Shown here in pieces: positions 9,230 to 18,391 of a DNA stretch of 64,000 nt. The first letter of the stretch is position 1; the number at the start of each line of letters is the position of its first letter. Location of the stretch: assembly GCA_965237595.1 (NCBI GenBank), contig CBDEFY010000001.1:310001-374000 (forward strand). Direction: 5' to 3'. The translations under genes were made by a program, and so were the position numbers. This DNA is from UBA9611 sp965237595 (lineage in GTDB: Bacteria > Chloroflexota > Dehalococcoidia > Lucifugimonadales > UBA3495). The notes beneath the pieces were generated by a model that saw nothing but the letters and a program-made list of their open reading frames with translations, searched no databases and was not told where the DNA came from.

Positions 9230-10363
9230 ATGCCATTTCCCTGGCTCCGATGGTTCGGCTCTGCAGAAGCCGGCAGAGGCCGCCGCAGCATGCGGGCCCA
9301 GCGGCGACCTCATAGAGAAGACAACGCCCCGCAGGAAGACCCCACAGTAGTTGCCCAGCGACGGCACCGCAGGGTCGGCGTTGGAATCGGCGCCGCCTTT
9401 TTGTTCATCATAGCTGGCGTGGTCGCCTTAGGTTACTATCAAGAATTCTACAAACCCCCTCGCGTCTGGGCCGGTTCGGTTCGAAACGTCGAATTTACCA
9501 TGGGCGATCTAGTCGATCGCATCCGGGTATTGCAGGGCCTGGACCGCCGCCAGGGAGGCCGAGTGGATCTAGGCAGAGTCCCCTTCGAGATTCTTGAGGA
9601 GCTGATCGACGCCGAGATTCTGCGCCAAGAATCCCATGTCCTAGGCATCGACGTCACAGACGACGACATCGAGCGGGAACTGAGGCGGCTGTTCACCCCC
9701 ACGGCTGACCCAGGACAGGAAACCGACCCGGGCCAGTTAGAACGGGAGTTTGAAAACAACTACGTATCCTTTCTTACCGATACTACCCTGTCGGACGGGG
9801 ATTACCGGGTGATTGTTGAAGAAAGTATCGCTTCAAGTGCCCTGAGGTTCCTATTGTCGCAGGAAATTGAAGACCCACAACCGCAAGTGGAGATTCAGTG
9901 GATACGACTATCGCTGGAAAGCGAGATTTTACCCAACGACGTGGTCAAGCGTCTGGAGAATGAAGATTTCACCAGGGTGGCCCAGGAATTGAACACCGCT
10001 AGCCCGTTCGCCGGTGCCGACGGGTATGTTGACTGGGTGCCTCAGGGCGCCTTTCCGGAACTTGACGCCACCATCTTCGGCATTGAAGAGGAAGGGGTCG
10101 AACCCCTTCCTACGGGTAAGATCAGCGAACCGATATTTAGCAATGATGGGTTCGTCCTGATTAAGGTGCTCTCCGGCGCTGAGGATCGGGAGTTGGAGGC
10201 CACAATGTTCGTTAAGTTGGCCGTGGAGTTGGTGGAAAAATGGCAACAGGACGCATCGGCGTCCGGGAGGGACCAGGGATTCGTGCGGATGAATTTCGGC
10301 AGCAAATTGTACGCATGGGTCGCTGACCAGGTGTTGATCACTGCCCCGCGGGTGGACCGGTAA
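9230..10363 (+). CDS. membrane-anchored SurA/PpiC-like protein
   Basis: A 377-residue protein with a cytoplasmic basic N-terminus (RRHRRVGVG), one transmembrane helix at about 50-70 (IGAAFLFIIAGVVALGYY) and a large external domain. The external part starts with a SurA-N-like helical domain (PFEILEELIDAEILRQES, GIDVTDDDIERELRRLF), followed by a region resembling parvulin rotamase modules (GADGYVDWVPQGAFPELD; GKISEPIFSNDGFVLIKV). This arrangement matches anchored foldases of the peptidylprolyl isomerase family. The prolyl-isomerase activity itself is an inference. It precedes hom by 6 nt and may be co-transcribed with it. Confidence 0.75.
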   Translation: MPFPWLRWFGSAEAGRGRRSMRAQRRPHREDNAPQEDPTVVAQRRHRRVGVGIGAAFLFIIAGVVALGYYQEFYKPPRVWAGSVRNVEFTMGDLVDRIRVLQGLDRRQGGRVDLGRVPFEILEELIDAEILRQESHVLGIDVTDDDIERELRRLFTPTADPGQETDPGQLEREFENNYVSFLTDTTLSDGDYRVIVEESIASSALRFLLSQEIEDPQPQVEIQWIRLSLESEILPNDVVKRLENEDFTRVAQELNTASPFAGADGYVDWVPQGAFPELDATIFGIEEEGVEPLPTGKISEPIFSNDGFVLIKVLSGAEDRELEATMFVKLAVELVEKWQQDASASGRDQGFVRMNFGSKLYAWVADQVLITAPRVDR

Positions 10364-10369
10364 GAGCCT

Positions 10370-11707
10370 ATGACAGCGACCGCCAGCGTCCCAGCTGAGA
10401 TTCCTGCCGAGATTAATGTGGGGCTGATGGGGCTGGGCGTGGTCGGCACAGGGGTGGCAGCCAGACTCCTCCGTAAGAACCCACCTCTGTCCGACGTGAC
10501 CGGCCGACCCGTTAAGCTCAAGAAGGTGCTGGTCCGCGACCTTTCCCGCCCCAGGGATATTGACTTGCCGCCCGGCCTGCTGACCGCCAATGCGGAAGAT
10601 ATCCTGGCCGATTCCGACATCCACATTCTGGTGGAAGTGATGGGCGGGACGGACCCTGCGGAAGGCTATCTGAAACAAGGCCTCTCCGGCGGAAAACATG
10701 TCGTCACCGCCAACAAAGAGGTGATGGCGAAATCGGGACCGGAGTTGATGGCCTTGGCCAGGAAGAACGGGGTCGATCTGCTATTCGAGGCCAGTGTCGG
10801 CGGTGGCATCCCCATCGTCGGCTGCTTGATGAACGAACTTGCCGCCAACGACGTCCGCTCCATCCGCAGCATCATCAACGGAACCACCAACTACATCCTC
10901 ACCCGCATGGCCCACCAGCACACCAGTTTCCAACAGGCCCTTGGCGAAGCCCAAGAACAGGGCTATGCCGAAGCCGACCCCACCAACGACATCGAAGGCA
11001 TCGACGCTGCCTACAAATTGACTATTCTGGCGTCCTTGGCCTACCGGCGCCGCTTCAAGCCCGAGGACGTATATCGCGAAGGCATCTCCAGGCTCGAGCC
11101 CCAGGACTTCCGCTACGCCCAGGAGTTGGGCTACGCAATCAAGTCCCTGGCCATCGCCAACCTGGATGACGGGGCGGTGCAACTCCGGGTATACCCAGCA
11201 TTGGTGCCAGCCGATCATATGTTGGCCAAGGTAGATGGAGTGTACAATGCCGTGGAAGTTGACGGCAGCCTTTGCGGGCAGGTGCTGTTTCACGGGATGG
11301 GAGCAGGACGGGAGCCTACCACCAGCGCCGTAGTCGGCGACCTGATTGAGGCAGCCCGCAAGATGGGCGGTCAAAGCGTCCTCCCCCAGGGCCTGCAGCA
11401 CGGGGAACTCCAGGATGGGACCAGTCTCCCTGTCCGGCCCATGGACGACCTCCAATCCCGGTACTATATCCGTCTGGACGTGGCTGACCACCCCGGGGTG
11501 CTGGCGCAGATCGCCCAGATCTTGGGAGACGGGCAGATTAGCATCGCCGCAGTGCTTCAGAAGGATACCCAGCCGGAGACCGAGAGCGCCGAGATAGTGA
11601 TTACCACCCATCCTGCCAGGGAGGCGTCGGTGCAGAAGGCCCTCCAGGAAATGGCCGAGCTACCCCAGGTGAGGCGGGTGAGCAACACCCTTAGGATCGA
11701 GGAGTAG
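10370..11707 (+). CDS. hom: homoserine dehydrogenase
   Basis: Catalyses NAD(P)H-dependent reduction of aspartate semialdehyde to homoserine, on the way to threonine and methionine. 445 residues: N-terminal Rossmann domain with GLMGLGVVGTGVA (about 18-30), catalytic-domain signature ANKEVMAKSG, substrate-site stretch SIINGTTNYILTRM, and DPTNDIEGIDAAYK. The C-terminal ACT domain (RYYIRLDVADHPGVLAQIAQ) is where threonine feedback usually acts. It is followed by thrC after 49 nt, a typical threonine-synthesis pair. Confidence 0.97.
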   Translation: MTATASVPAEIPAEINVGLMGLGVVGTGVAARLLRKNPPLSDVTGRPVKLKKVLVRDLSRPRDIDLPPGLLTANAEDILADSDIHILVEVMGGTDPAEGYLKQGLSGGKHVVTANKEVMAKSGPELMALARKNGVDLLFEASVGGGIPIVGCLMNELAANDVRSIRSIINGTTNYILTRMAHQHTSFQQALGEAQEQGYAEADPTNDIEGIDAAYKLTILASLAYRRRFKPEDVYREGISRLEPQDFRYAQELGYAIKSLAIANLDDGAVQLRVYPALVPADHMLAKVDGVYNAVEVDGSLCGQVLFHGMGAGREPTTSAVVGDLIEAARKMGGQSVLPQGLQHGELQDGTSLPVRPMDDLQSRYYIRLDVADHPGVLAQIAQILGDGQISIAAVLQKDTQPETESAEIVITTHPAREASVQKALQEMAELPQVRRVSNTLRIEE

Positions 11708-11756
11708 GGCGGATGCAGGAGCGGTCCTGTGGCATTCGGGGAATGGGGTTAATGAT

Positions 11757-12818
11757 TTGGCTGCCGGTGTTTTAAGGACATATCGAGAGTTGCTCCCGCT
11801 GACCAGCGCCACGCCCATGATTACCATGGGCGAAGGTGATACCCCGTTGGTCAAGTCCAACCGGCTGGGCAGGGAACTGGGCTGCCCCGAGCTTTATTTC
11901 AAGCTGGAGGGCTGTAATCCCACCGGCTCCTTCAAGGACCGCGGCATGGTGGTCGCCATCGCCAAGGCACTGGAAGAGGGCAGCCGGGCTATTATGTGCG
12001 CTTCCACCGGCAACACCAGCGCTTCGGCGGCGGCCTTCGGGGCCTTCTGCGACCTGCCTACCTTCGTCTTGATTCCTAAAGGGGAAGTCGCCATGGGCAA
12101 GCTGGCCCAGGCCATGGCATACGGCGCCAAGCTCATCATGGTCAATGGCAACTTCGACACTGCCCTGGGACTGGTCCGGGAATTTACCGAGCGAAACCAG
12201 GTGACTTTGGTTAACTCCGTTAACCCCAACCGGATTGAAGGTCAGAAAACTGCCGCCTTCGAGGTGGTGGACACCCTGGGCGACGCGCCCGACCTGCTTT
12301 TCATCCCCGTGGGTAACGCGGGCAACATTACAGCCTACTGGAAGGGCTTTCGCGAGTACCAAGACTTGGGCCGGAGCCAGACCCTGCCGCGCATGATGGG
12401 ATTCCAGGCCGAGGGCGCCGCTCCGATAGTCAGAGGGGAGGTCGTGACCAACCCTCAGACCATAGCTTCGGCCATCCGCATCGGCAACCCCGCCAACTGG
12501 AAACCGGCGATTGAGGCCCGGGACGGCTCCGGCGGCGTCATCGACTCAGTCACAGACGACGAGATACTGGATGCCTACCGGCTTCTGGCAAATAAAGAGG
12601 GAATCTTCTGTGAGGCGGCGTCGGCGGCCTCATTCGCGGGCCTGGTCAAGATGCACCTCCAGGGGTTGGACCTCCACGACAAGCGAATCGTGTGCATCTG
12701 CACCGGCAACGGCCTGAAAGACCCCGACCTAGCGGTGAGCAGTGTCGGCGGGCAGGCCATCGAGGTCGCTCCGACCATTGAGGCGGTCGAGGCGGCGACC
12801 CTTGGAAATGGTGATTAG
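11757..12818 (+). CDS. thrC: threonine synthase
   Basis: A PLP enzyme that converts O-phosphohomoserine to threonine. 353 residues, beginning (TTG 11757) AAGVLRTYRELLP. The PLP lysine lies in NPTGSFKDRGM, and a Ser/Gly/Asn phosphate-binding loop (STGNTSASAAAFG) follows. PVGNAGNITAYWKGF and the C-terminal CICTGNGLKD are also typical. No strong ribosome binding site is visible before the TTG and no ATG/GTG is in frame upstream, so the exact start is less certain than the identity. Confidence 0.95.
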   Translation: MAAGVLRTYRELLPLTSATPMITMGEGDTPLVKSNRLGRELGCPELYFKLEGCNPTGSFKDRGMVVAIAKALEEGSRAIMCASTGNTSASAAAFGAFCDLPTFVLIPKGEVAMGKLAQAMAYGAKLIMVNGNFDTALGLVREFTERNQVTLVNSVNPNRIEGQKTAAFEVVDTLGDAPDLLFIPVGNAGNITAYWKGFREYQDLGRSQTLPRMMGFQAEGAAPIVRGEVVTNPQTIASAIRIGNPANWKPAIEARDGSGGVIDSVTDDEILDAYRLLANKEGIFCEAASAASFAGLVKMHLQGLDLHDKRIVCICTGNGLKDPDLAVSSVGGQAIEVAPTIEAVEAATLGNGD

Positions 12819-12830
12819 GGGGGAACCGAG

Positions 12831-13391
12831 ACGGTCCAACAACAGCGCATAAAGCAAGCGATAACTGAGATATTGGCGGCCATCGGCGACGACCCGGCCC
12901 GTGAGGGGTTGCTAGACACCCCCGACCGGGTCGCCCGTATGTATGAGGGCCTGTTTTCTGGTATCGGAGCGAGGCCCGATGACGCGATAGATACGGTCTT
13001 CGAGGCCGGGGGTCACGACCCGGTAATCGTCAACGGTCTGGATTTTTATTCCGTGTGCGAGCATCATCTGCTGCCCTTTTTTGGCGAGGCCCGGCTGGGC
13101 TACGTGCCCAATGGTAAAATTGCCGGGATAAGCAAGTTGGCAAGGGCGCTGGAGGTAGCGGCGCACCGGCCCCAGGTACAAGAGCGGCTCACCGCAGATG
13201 TGGCCGATGCCATATTCAATGTTCTCCAGCCCGATGGCGTGGTTATAGAATTGGAGGCGGAACATCTGTGCATGGCCATGCGGGGTGTTAAGAAACCGGG
13301 CACACGGGTGCTCACTTCGGCAGTCCGAGGCGAATTCAAAAATTACCCGTCGGGGCGGGACGGATTCCTAGCCCTGATGCATAGCAGGTAG
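12831..13391 (+). CDS. folE: GTP cyclohydrolase I (apparent ACG start)
   Basis: Converts GTP to 7,8-dihydroneopterin triphosphate, the first step of tetrahydrofolate synthesis. The catalytic domain is complete: LLDTPDRVARMYEGL, zinc ligands in SVCEHHLLPFFG and a third cysteine in EHLCMAMRGVKKPG, then TSAVRGEF. The only conventional start (TTG at 12873) would remove the first turns of the conserved N-terminal helix (QQRIKQAITEILAAIG). An ACG at 12831 stands 5 nt after AGGGGGGAA and would give 186 residues, the normal length. I therefore extend the gene to 12831. A translator using only ATG/GTG/TTG would place it at 12873. It lies 12 nt after thrC. Confidence 0.9.
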   Translation, partial: TVQQQRIKQAITEILAAIGDDPAREGLLDTPDRVARMYEGLFSGIGARPDDAIDTVFEAGGHDPVIVNGLDFYSVCEHHLLPFFGEARLGYVPNGKIAGISKLARALEVAAHRPQVQERLTADVADAIFNVLQPDGVVIELEAEHLCMAMRGVKKPGTRVLTSAVRGEFKNYPSGRDGFLALMHSR

Positions 13392-13394
13392 ATT

Positions 13395-14387
13395 GTGGCA
13401 AGCACACCAATTACCTCCTTTCAAGATATCCAGACCGAATGGGAATCTGTACTCGAGGATTCCCCGGTTGATACCTTGTTCCTGACGCCCCAATGGCAGA
13501 AGGTATGGTGGGACACCTTTGGCAACGGCCGGACCATGGTTGGATTCTCCTACCCTGCTCCTGAGGGAGTGGCCGGGGACGGAGTGGCGGCCATCGCCTC
13601 GCTGGCCAGGGCAGGCGACACCGTTTCGTTCGTTGGCAGTCAGGACACTTTTGACTACAACGATTTCCCCATCAAGCCGGGACACGAAGAGGGCTTCTAT
13701 CAAACTCTATTGGAAATTATGGAGGACGAGGGCTACCGGATGCTGCGCCTGGATTCCCTGAGAGAGAGTTCCCCGACCCTGGAGCACCTGCCCGAGATGG
13801 CCCGCAGCCGTGGATACACCGTAGAGATCGAAAAAGAGGACGTTACCTCGGGCATCTACCTTCCTGGCACCTGGGACGAGTATCTGGGGTTGTTGAACAA
13901 GAAGGACCGGCACGAACTGCGCCGCAAACTGCGAAGGATGAACTCTCAGACAGACTGGAGGTGGTACAGCGTAACAGAACCGGCGCAGGTGGCGGATAGG
14001 CTGGACGAGTTCATCTCATTGATGCGCAAGAGCCGCACGGACAAAGAGGAGTTCATGACTTCGGAGCGGGCGCAGTTCTTCAACAACATCACCCAGCGTA
14101 TGGCCGAATTGGATCATCTCAAGTTGTACTTCTTGGAGATGGGAGGCGTCACGGTGGCCACCAGCCTATGCTTTGACTACGGGGGCTCCCGCCTGTTATA
14201 CAATAGCGGCTACGACCCCGAATACGGCTATTACAGTGTGGGCCTGCTGCTCAACGCCATGTGCCTGAAAGACGCGATAGACTTGGGCCTTGGTTATTTC
14301 GACTTCCTGCGCGGCCCTGAGCCGTATAAAGCGCATTTGGGCGGGCAGCAAAGGAATCTCTATCAGATGGTGGTAACGAAAAATTGA
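13395..14387 (+). CDS. GNAT-fold acyltransferase, BioF2/FemAB-like
   Basis: A 330-residue protein with the CelD/BioF2-like (Acetyltransf_6) arrangement: N-terminal WESVLEDSPVDTLFLTPQWQ, central KKDRHELRRKLRRM and C-terminal YNSGYDPEYGYYSVG followed by YFDFLRGPEPYKAH. This family transfers acyl or aminoacyl groups onto sugars or cell-wall precursors; the acceptor here is unknown. It starts with GTG at 13395, three bases after the folE stop, and its TGA overlaps the TTG start of the next glycosyltransferase by four bases. The two are therefore translationally coupled and probably act in the same pathway. Confidence 0.8.
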   Translation: MASTPITSFQDIQTEWESVLEDSPVDTLFLTPQWQKVWWDTFGNGRTMVGFSYPAPEGVAGDGVAAIASLARAGDTVSFVGSQDTFDYNDFPIKPGHEEGFYQTLLEIMEDEGYRMLRLDSLRESSPTLEHLPEMARSRGYTVEIEKEDVTSGIYLPGTWDEYLGLLNKKDRHELRRKLRRMNSQTDWRWYSVTEPAQVADRLDEFISLMRKSRTDKEEFMTSERAQFFNNITQRMAELDHLKLYFLEMGGVTVATSLCFDYGGSRLLYNSGYDPEYGYYSVGLLLNAMCLKDAIDLGLGYFDFLRGPEPYKAHLGGQQRNLYQMVVTKN

Positions 14388-15613
14388 GCGTGAAACGGGC
14401 GGCAGTCATCACGCTCCATGCCTGCCCTCTGGCGGCCCCCGGACAAGGGAAGTCGGGGGGAATGAACGTATACGTCAGGCAACTGGCCGCAGCATTGGGC
14501 GAATTGGGAATGCAGGTCGACATTTTCACCCGTGAGCACACGGGTGTCGCCAACCGCATCGAGACCATCGGCCCCAACGTTCGGGTTATTCACATCAGGG
14601 CTGGAGAGCCTGAAGCTCATGTGGGAGAGCTTTACGCCCACCTCCCCGAGTTCCTGAAGCAGCTGAACAGTTCCAGAGAGCGAGAGGGATTGGAATACGA
14701 CGTAGTCCATTCCCACTATTGGCTGTCCTCATGGGTCGGCCGGGAGTTGTCCCAGGCCATAGGCGTTCCCCACGTCGTTACCTTTCATACCTTGGGCCTT
14801 ATCAAGATGCAGTCTCGGGCCGGCGAGGTGGAACCGGCTGAAAGGCCCCAGGTCGAGGCCGAGGTCATGGCCAGTGCCGACCGGATTATCGCCTTCAGCC
14901 CCCACGAGAGGGACGCCATGGCGCGGCTGTACGGTGCCGACGCCAGCAAAGTTTCACTGGTGCCCTGTGGCGTGGACCTTTCCGTGTTCCGCCCATTGGA
15001 CCAGGAATCGGTGCGGGCCCGCCTGGGCCTGAACGGCGAAAAGATTCTACTTTACGTGGGCCGGATCGAGCCGCTGAAAGGTTTGGACCTCCTGATTGAG
15101 ACCGCCGCCCAGATGGACTCGGGGGAAAGGGTGCGGATGATGGTGGTCGGTGCGGATGCCAACGGCGACCGTGAGATGGACCGGGTTAAACAGTTGGCCA
15201 AGGAACGGGACCTGGAAGACCAGATCGACTTCGTTGGCCAGGTAGACCACACTGAACTGCCGCTTTACTACAACGCCGCCGACGTCTGCGTGGTGCCGTC
15301 GTACTATGAGAGTTTTGGCTTGGTGGCATTGGAGTCCATGGCCTGCGGAACCCCGGTCGTGGCCACCAGGGTCGGGGGGCTGCCCACCATCATTCACCAC
15401 GGCCGCACCGGCTATCTGAAATCGTGGCGGTGCCCGGAGGCCTTCGCCAACTCGGTGGAGATGATTATCTGCAGCGACGGCCTGCAGCAGAGCATGGGCG
15501 AGGCGGCCCGCAAACGTGCCGAGGGCATGGGCTGGGACAACGTCGCCGCGATGATGTGGGACGAGTACGCCGCCTTGACCGGAAACACGGAGCCAGACGA
15601 TAATAAGTATTAA
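14384..15613 (+). CDS. GT4 glycosyltransferase, MshA/sucrose-synthase-like
   Basis: A 409-residue GT-B retaining glycosyltransferase. The N-terminal domain has HACPLAAPGQGKSGGMNVYV and YDVVHSHYWLSSWVG, typical of the MshA (D-inositol-3-phosphate N-acetylglucosaminyltransferase)/sucrose-phosphate-synthase branch. The C-terminal domain has VPCGVDLSVFRP, YVGRIEPLKGLDLLIE and the nucleotide-sugar site ESFGLVALESMACGTPVVA. The start is TTG at 14384, overlapping the stop of the preceding gene. MshA-like sequence alone does not prove mycothiol synthesis; other GT4 enzymes share these motifs. See the separate note on neighbouring MshB- and MshD-like genes. Confidence 0.85.
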   Translation: MSVKRAAVITLHACPLAAPGQGKSGGMNVYVRQLAAALGELGMQVDIFTREHTGVANRIETIGPNVRVIHIRAGEPEAHVGELYAHLPEFLKQLNSSREREGLEYDVVHSHYWLSSWVGRELSQAIGVPHVVTFHTLGLIKMQSRAGEVEPAERPQVEAEVMASADRIIAFSPHERDAMARLYGADASKVSLVPCGVDLSVFRPLDQESVRARLGLNGEKILLYVGRIEPLKGLDLLIETAAQMDSGERVRMMVVGADANGDREMDRVKQLAKERDLEDQIDFVGQVDHTELPLYYNAADVCVVPSYYESFGLVALESMACGTPVVATRVGGLPTIIHHGRTGYLKSWRCPEAFANSVEMIICSDGLQQSMGEAARKRAEGMGWDNVAAMMWDEYAALTGNTEPDDNKY

Positions 15614-15740
15614 TCGGCCCGGCTTTAGGGCTGGCTTGAACTTATATTTCAGCCTCGGAGTCACCCCCGCCTTGGCTCTGGACCGGAACGAACCCTACCA
15701 CTGCGACCGGTAGGTTCCCGTTATTCCGCCGGAGGAAATC

Positions 15741-16469
15741 TTGCCCCCAGAATCTCACAACACCGATAGAGGTGCCCACCGCAATTTCCTGGGCCCTCTT
15801 CGCCGCCCATTTGTACATTTCCAACGGACCTTAGGCGCGGGCATATTGGTGATACTGCCCATCGGTATCACCGTGCTGGTTTTGAAGTTCTTCTTCGACC
15901 GTCTGGACCGCATACTCCAACCCGCCATGGACCCGCTGCCCGGCCCCACGATCACCGGCGCAGGCATGATTGCTCTCATTATTTTGCTCTACGTGGTGGG
16001 GCTGGTCGCGGCCCAGGTGGTGGGGCGTCGCCTGATTGACTTTGGTCACCGGACCATGGAAGTGATCCCAGTTGTCAAGGGGATCTACGGCACCACACGG
16101 ATGGCCATCCAGATACTATCCCAGAGCAACAACGGCCCATCCAATGGCGCCGGCAATGGCGACATGAAAGACGAGCAGTACTCGGGCGTGGTGTTGATTG
16201 ATTACCCCAGGCCAGGCATTAAGTCCATCGGACTAATCACCTCCAGCATGCTGGACTCCGATGGAGAAGAGGTGCTTTCGGTCTACATCCCCACCACACC
16301 CATACCATCGTCAGGGTTCTTGGTGATCGTGTCGGCTTCGGAAGTGACCAAAACGGATATAAGCGTGGAAGACGCCATGAGGGTGGTGATTTCCGGGGGA
16401 ATACGGCTGGATTCTGTGTTCAAGCAGTCTGGATTTCAGGTGCCCGGAAGAACGCGCTCGAACCAGTGA
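15741..16469 (+). CDS. DUF502 membrane protein
   Basis: A 242-residue protein of the DUF502 family. It starts with TTG at 15741 directly after GGAGGAAATC. Two transmembrane helices are predicted at about 31-53 (GILVILPIGITVLVLKFFF) and 76-97 (GMIALIILLYVVGLVAA). They are followed by the family signature (IPVVKGIYGTTRMAIQIL) and a soluble domain with YSGVVLIDYPRPGIKSIG and TTPIPSSGFLVIV. Function is unknown; a role in membrane trafficking or channel activity has been suggested only for plant relatives. It ends 34 nt before the end of the converging GNAT gene. Confidence 0.9.
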   Translation: MPPESHNTDRGAHRNFLGPLRRPFVHFQRTLGAGILVILPIGITVLVLKFFFDRLDRILQPAMDPLPGPTITGAGMIALIILLYVVGLVAAQVVGRRLIDFGHRTMEVIPVVKGIYGTTRMAIQILSQSNNGPSNGAGNGDMKDEQYSGVVLIDYPRPGIKSIGLITSSMLDSDGEEVLSVYIPTTPIPSSGFLVIVSASEVTKTDISVEDAMRVVISGGIRLDSVFKQSGFQVPGRTRSNQ

Positions 16470-17341
16470 CGCTCACCCACCGTTTTAAAACCGGTGGAAG
16501 TGTACAACCGTACCGCCGGGTCGTTGGTTCCGTCCACTTCCAAACCAATCTCGGCCTGCCCAACTGAACGCAGATGCTTCATTCCAGCGTGCAGGATGTG
16601 GCGGCTAACTCCCTTCCCCCGGTATTGGGGCACAGTGCCAATCATGCCGATCATGCCCCGCACGCCGGTCTCGGCCGGGACCATCACAGTCCAACAGTAA
16701 CCCGCCGGGTTTTCGCCTTCGAACAAGAATAATATGCCTGCCTTGGACGTGTTGGGCATGTGGGTGCGGTACTCGATCTGTTCTTCCGTGTTGGGACAGA
16801 ATCCCCAGCTACCGGTGAACGCGTCGTTCTGGACCCGAGTGAGCAGCGGAGTATCACCATTCTGAAACGACCGCACCGAATATCCCTGGGGGAGGTCCAA
16901 CTTCGGCAGCTCGTCCCGGCTCCATAGCAGGTCCAAGTAGGTGCGCACCGGGTGGAACCCTAACTGCTCCAGCACTTTGCCTCTTTCCGATTCAGGAGGC
17001 ACACAGACGTGGGCCACGTCGACACCCAGGGCCACGGCCCGCGCCACGGCCATCTGCATCAACTCCTGCTCTTCTGGGCTGCCGGCCAGGTCCGGTGACG
17101 TCATCACCTCGATGACCGAGCGGCTGATGGGTATCTCCGGGACCACCAACGCAAAACCCTCAATTTGCCCGTACTGCTCCAGTACCAGACAGTTCTCTGT
17201 TGGCTTGAGGCCCCGCTGCCCCAAAACACCTTGGAAGGTGCCGCGGCAAAGGTCGTGTTGGTCGCTGTTCGGGCTGTGGTGGGAGGCAACGAATTCGACC
17301 AAGGCCGATTGGTGCCTGTTGGTGTAGTTAACGACTGGCAA
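16436..17341 (-). CDS. tandem GNAT N-acetyltransferase, MshD-like layout
   Basis: A 301-residue protein with two GNAT modules. The first (about 1-140) is degenerate. The second (about 150-300) has the acetyl-CoA pyrophosphate loop TVPQYRGKGVSRHIL and the C-terminal GLEVDGTNDPAVRLYTSTGF strand-helix typical of active GNATs. Two tandem modules of this size are also the layout of mycothiol synthase (MshD). That resemblance is architectural; the acceptor substrate is not known. It converges with the DUF502 gene, overlapping its 3' end by 34 nt. Confidence 0.75.
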   Translation of the reverse strand: MPVVNYTNRHQSALVEFVASHHSPNSDQHDLCRGTFQGVLGQRGLKPTENCLVLEQYGQIEGFALVVPEIPISRSVIEVMTSPDLAGSPEEQELMQMAVARAVALGVDVAHVCVPPESERGKVLEQLGFHPVRTYLDLLWSRDELPKLDLPQGYSVRSFQNGDTPLLTRVQNDAFTGSWGFCPNTEEQIEYRTHMPNTSKAGILFLFEGENPAGYCWTVMVPAETGVRGMIGMIGTVPQYRGKGVSRHILHAGMKHLRSVGQAEIGLEVDGTNDPAVRLYTSTGFKTVGERHWFERVLPGT

Positions 17342-17686
17342 TCGGGTCTTCCGGACTGGTAAACTCTAAAGCTGGATGCTTGCATCGCAAGCTGACGGAT
17401 TTCGACGCCGCCGTGTGGTGCGAGATGGAAAAATAGCGGCCAGGTGGTGGGGATTCGTGCTTGACAGCTTTGGCCAATTGTAGCCGAGTATCCTACGGTT
17501 AACAATGCCTGTGGATTCCGGTTCCAATTAGGCGTAAATCCGGCGATGAAAGCCGTATGATATCGGATCCAGCTTAACCGTGCGCCGAATGTCGTAATCT
17601 GTACCTGCTAGACTTTAAACTCTGGTCCTGGCCGGGATTTGGTCCGGCCCGTTCCAACGTCGGAAACCCTAGGAGGCCCCGGGCCA
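17342..17686. other. intergenic region between GNAT and PIG-L genes
   Basis: About 345 bp between two divergent genes, so it must hold both promoters. A TTGACA is present at about 17461-17466 but no -10 box sits at the right distance. AGGAGG at 17671-17676 is the ribosome binding site of the PIG-L gene. I see no RNA gene or open reading frame I can support. Confidence 0.4.
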
Positions 17687-18391
17687 ATGGATGAGACCCT
17701 GCAGCGAGTTCTGGTAATAACGCCCCACCCCGATGACGCCGATTTCTGGTGCGCCGGGACAGTCGCCAAATGGATCGGCGAGGGAGCGACGGTGCGCTAC
17801 GTGCTGTGCACCGACGGCGGCAAAGGCACCACCGACCCCAATGTTTCTTCGGCCGAACTCTCCAAGATGCGGGAGCAGGAACAGGCCGACGCGGTGGCAT
17901 CCCTGGGGGTCCAAGAACTGGTGCTGCTCCACCACCCTGACGGTGGTCTAGAGGACAACGACGAGTTCCGAAAGGAGTTGGTCAGGCAGATACGCCAGGC
18001 GAGACCCGACGTTGTTTTGTGCCCCGAGCCATACCGCAAAAACCTGGCATGGCACCGGGACCACCGCATTACCGGCCAGGTCACTTTGGACGCCGTCTTT
18101 CCCTGCGCTCGGGACCACCTCCACTTCGAGGCGCTGTGGCGTGAAGAAGGCCTGGAACCCCACAAGACGCCAACCATATTGTTCTGGGGCACCGAGCAGG
18201 CCGATACCGTAATCGACATATCCGGGACCATGGATGCCAAGTTACGTGCGGTCGGTGCCCACAGGAGTCAGATGAACGGCCGGGAAGAGACGGAAATCGA
18301 GAATTTCATCAGAGAAAGGGCCAAGGATGACACCGGTGGCTCCGGATCGGAATTCGCCGAGGCCTTCCGAAAAATCACCTTCCGGGTCTAG
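17687..18391 (+). CDS. PIG-L family deacetylase (LmbE/MshB/BshB-like)
   Basis: A zinc-dependent N-acetylglucosaminyl deacetylase-like enzyme of 234 residues. The ATG at 17687 follows AGGAGG by 10 nt. The zinc/active-site motif is HPDDADFWCAGT (residues 12-23), with Ala where many members have Glu after HPDD. The second metal ligand lies in the HRDHR segment (about residue 121). The conserved RREE-type helix is present as MREQEQADAVASLGV. Members remove acetyl groups from GlcNAc conjugates in the mycothiol, bacillithiol and GPI pathways. The specific substrate is not determined by the sequence. Confidence 0.85.
   Translation: MDETLQRVLVITPHPDDADFWCAGTVAKWIGEGATVRYVLCTDGGKGTTDPNVSSAELSKMREQEQADAVASLGVQELVLLHHPDGGLEDNDEFRKELVRQIRQARPDVVLCPEPYRKNLAWHRDHRITGQVTLDAVFPCARDHLHFEALWREEGLEPHKTPTILFWGTEQADTVIDISGTMDAKLRAVGAHRSQMNGREETEIENFIRERAKDDTGGSGSEFAEAFRKITFRV

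Noticed and set aside
17461..17487. Promoter with TTGACA at 17461
   Set aside because: No -10 box is found at 15-19 bp.
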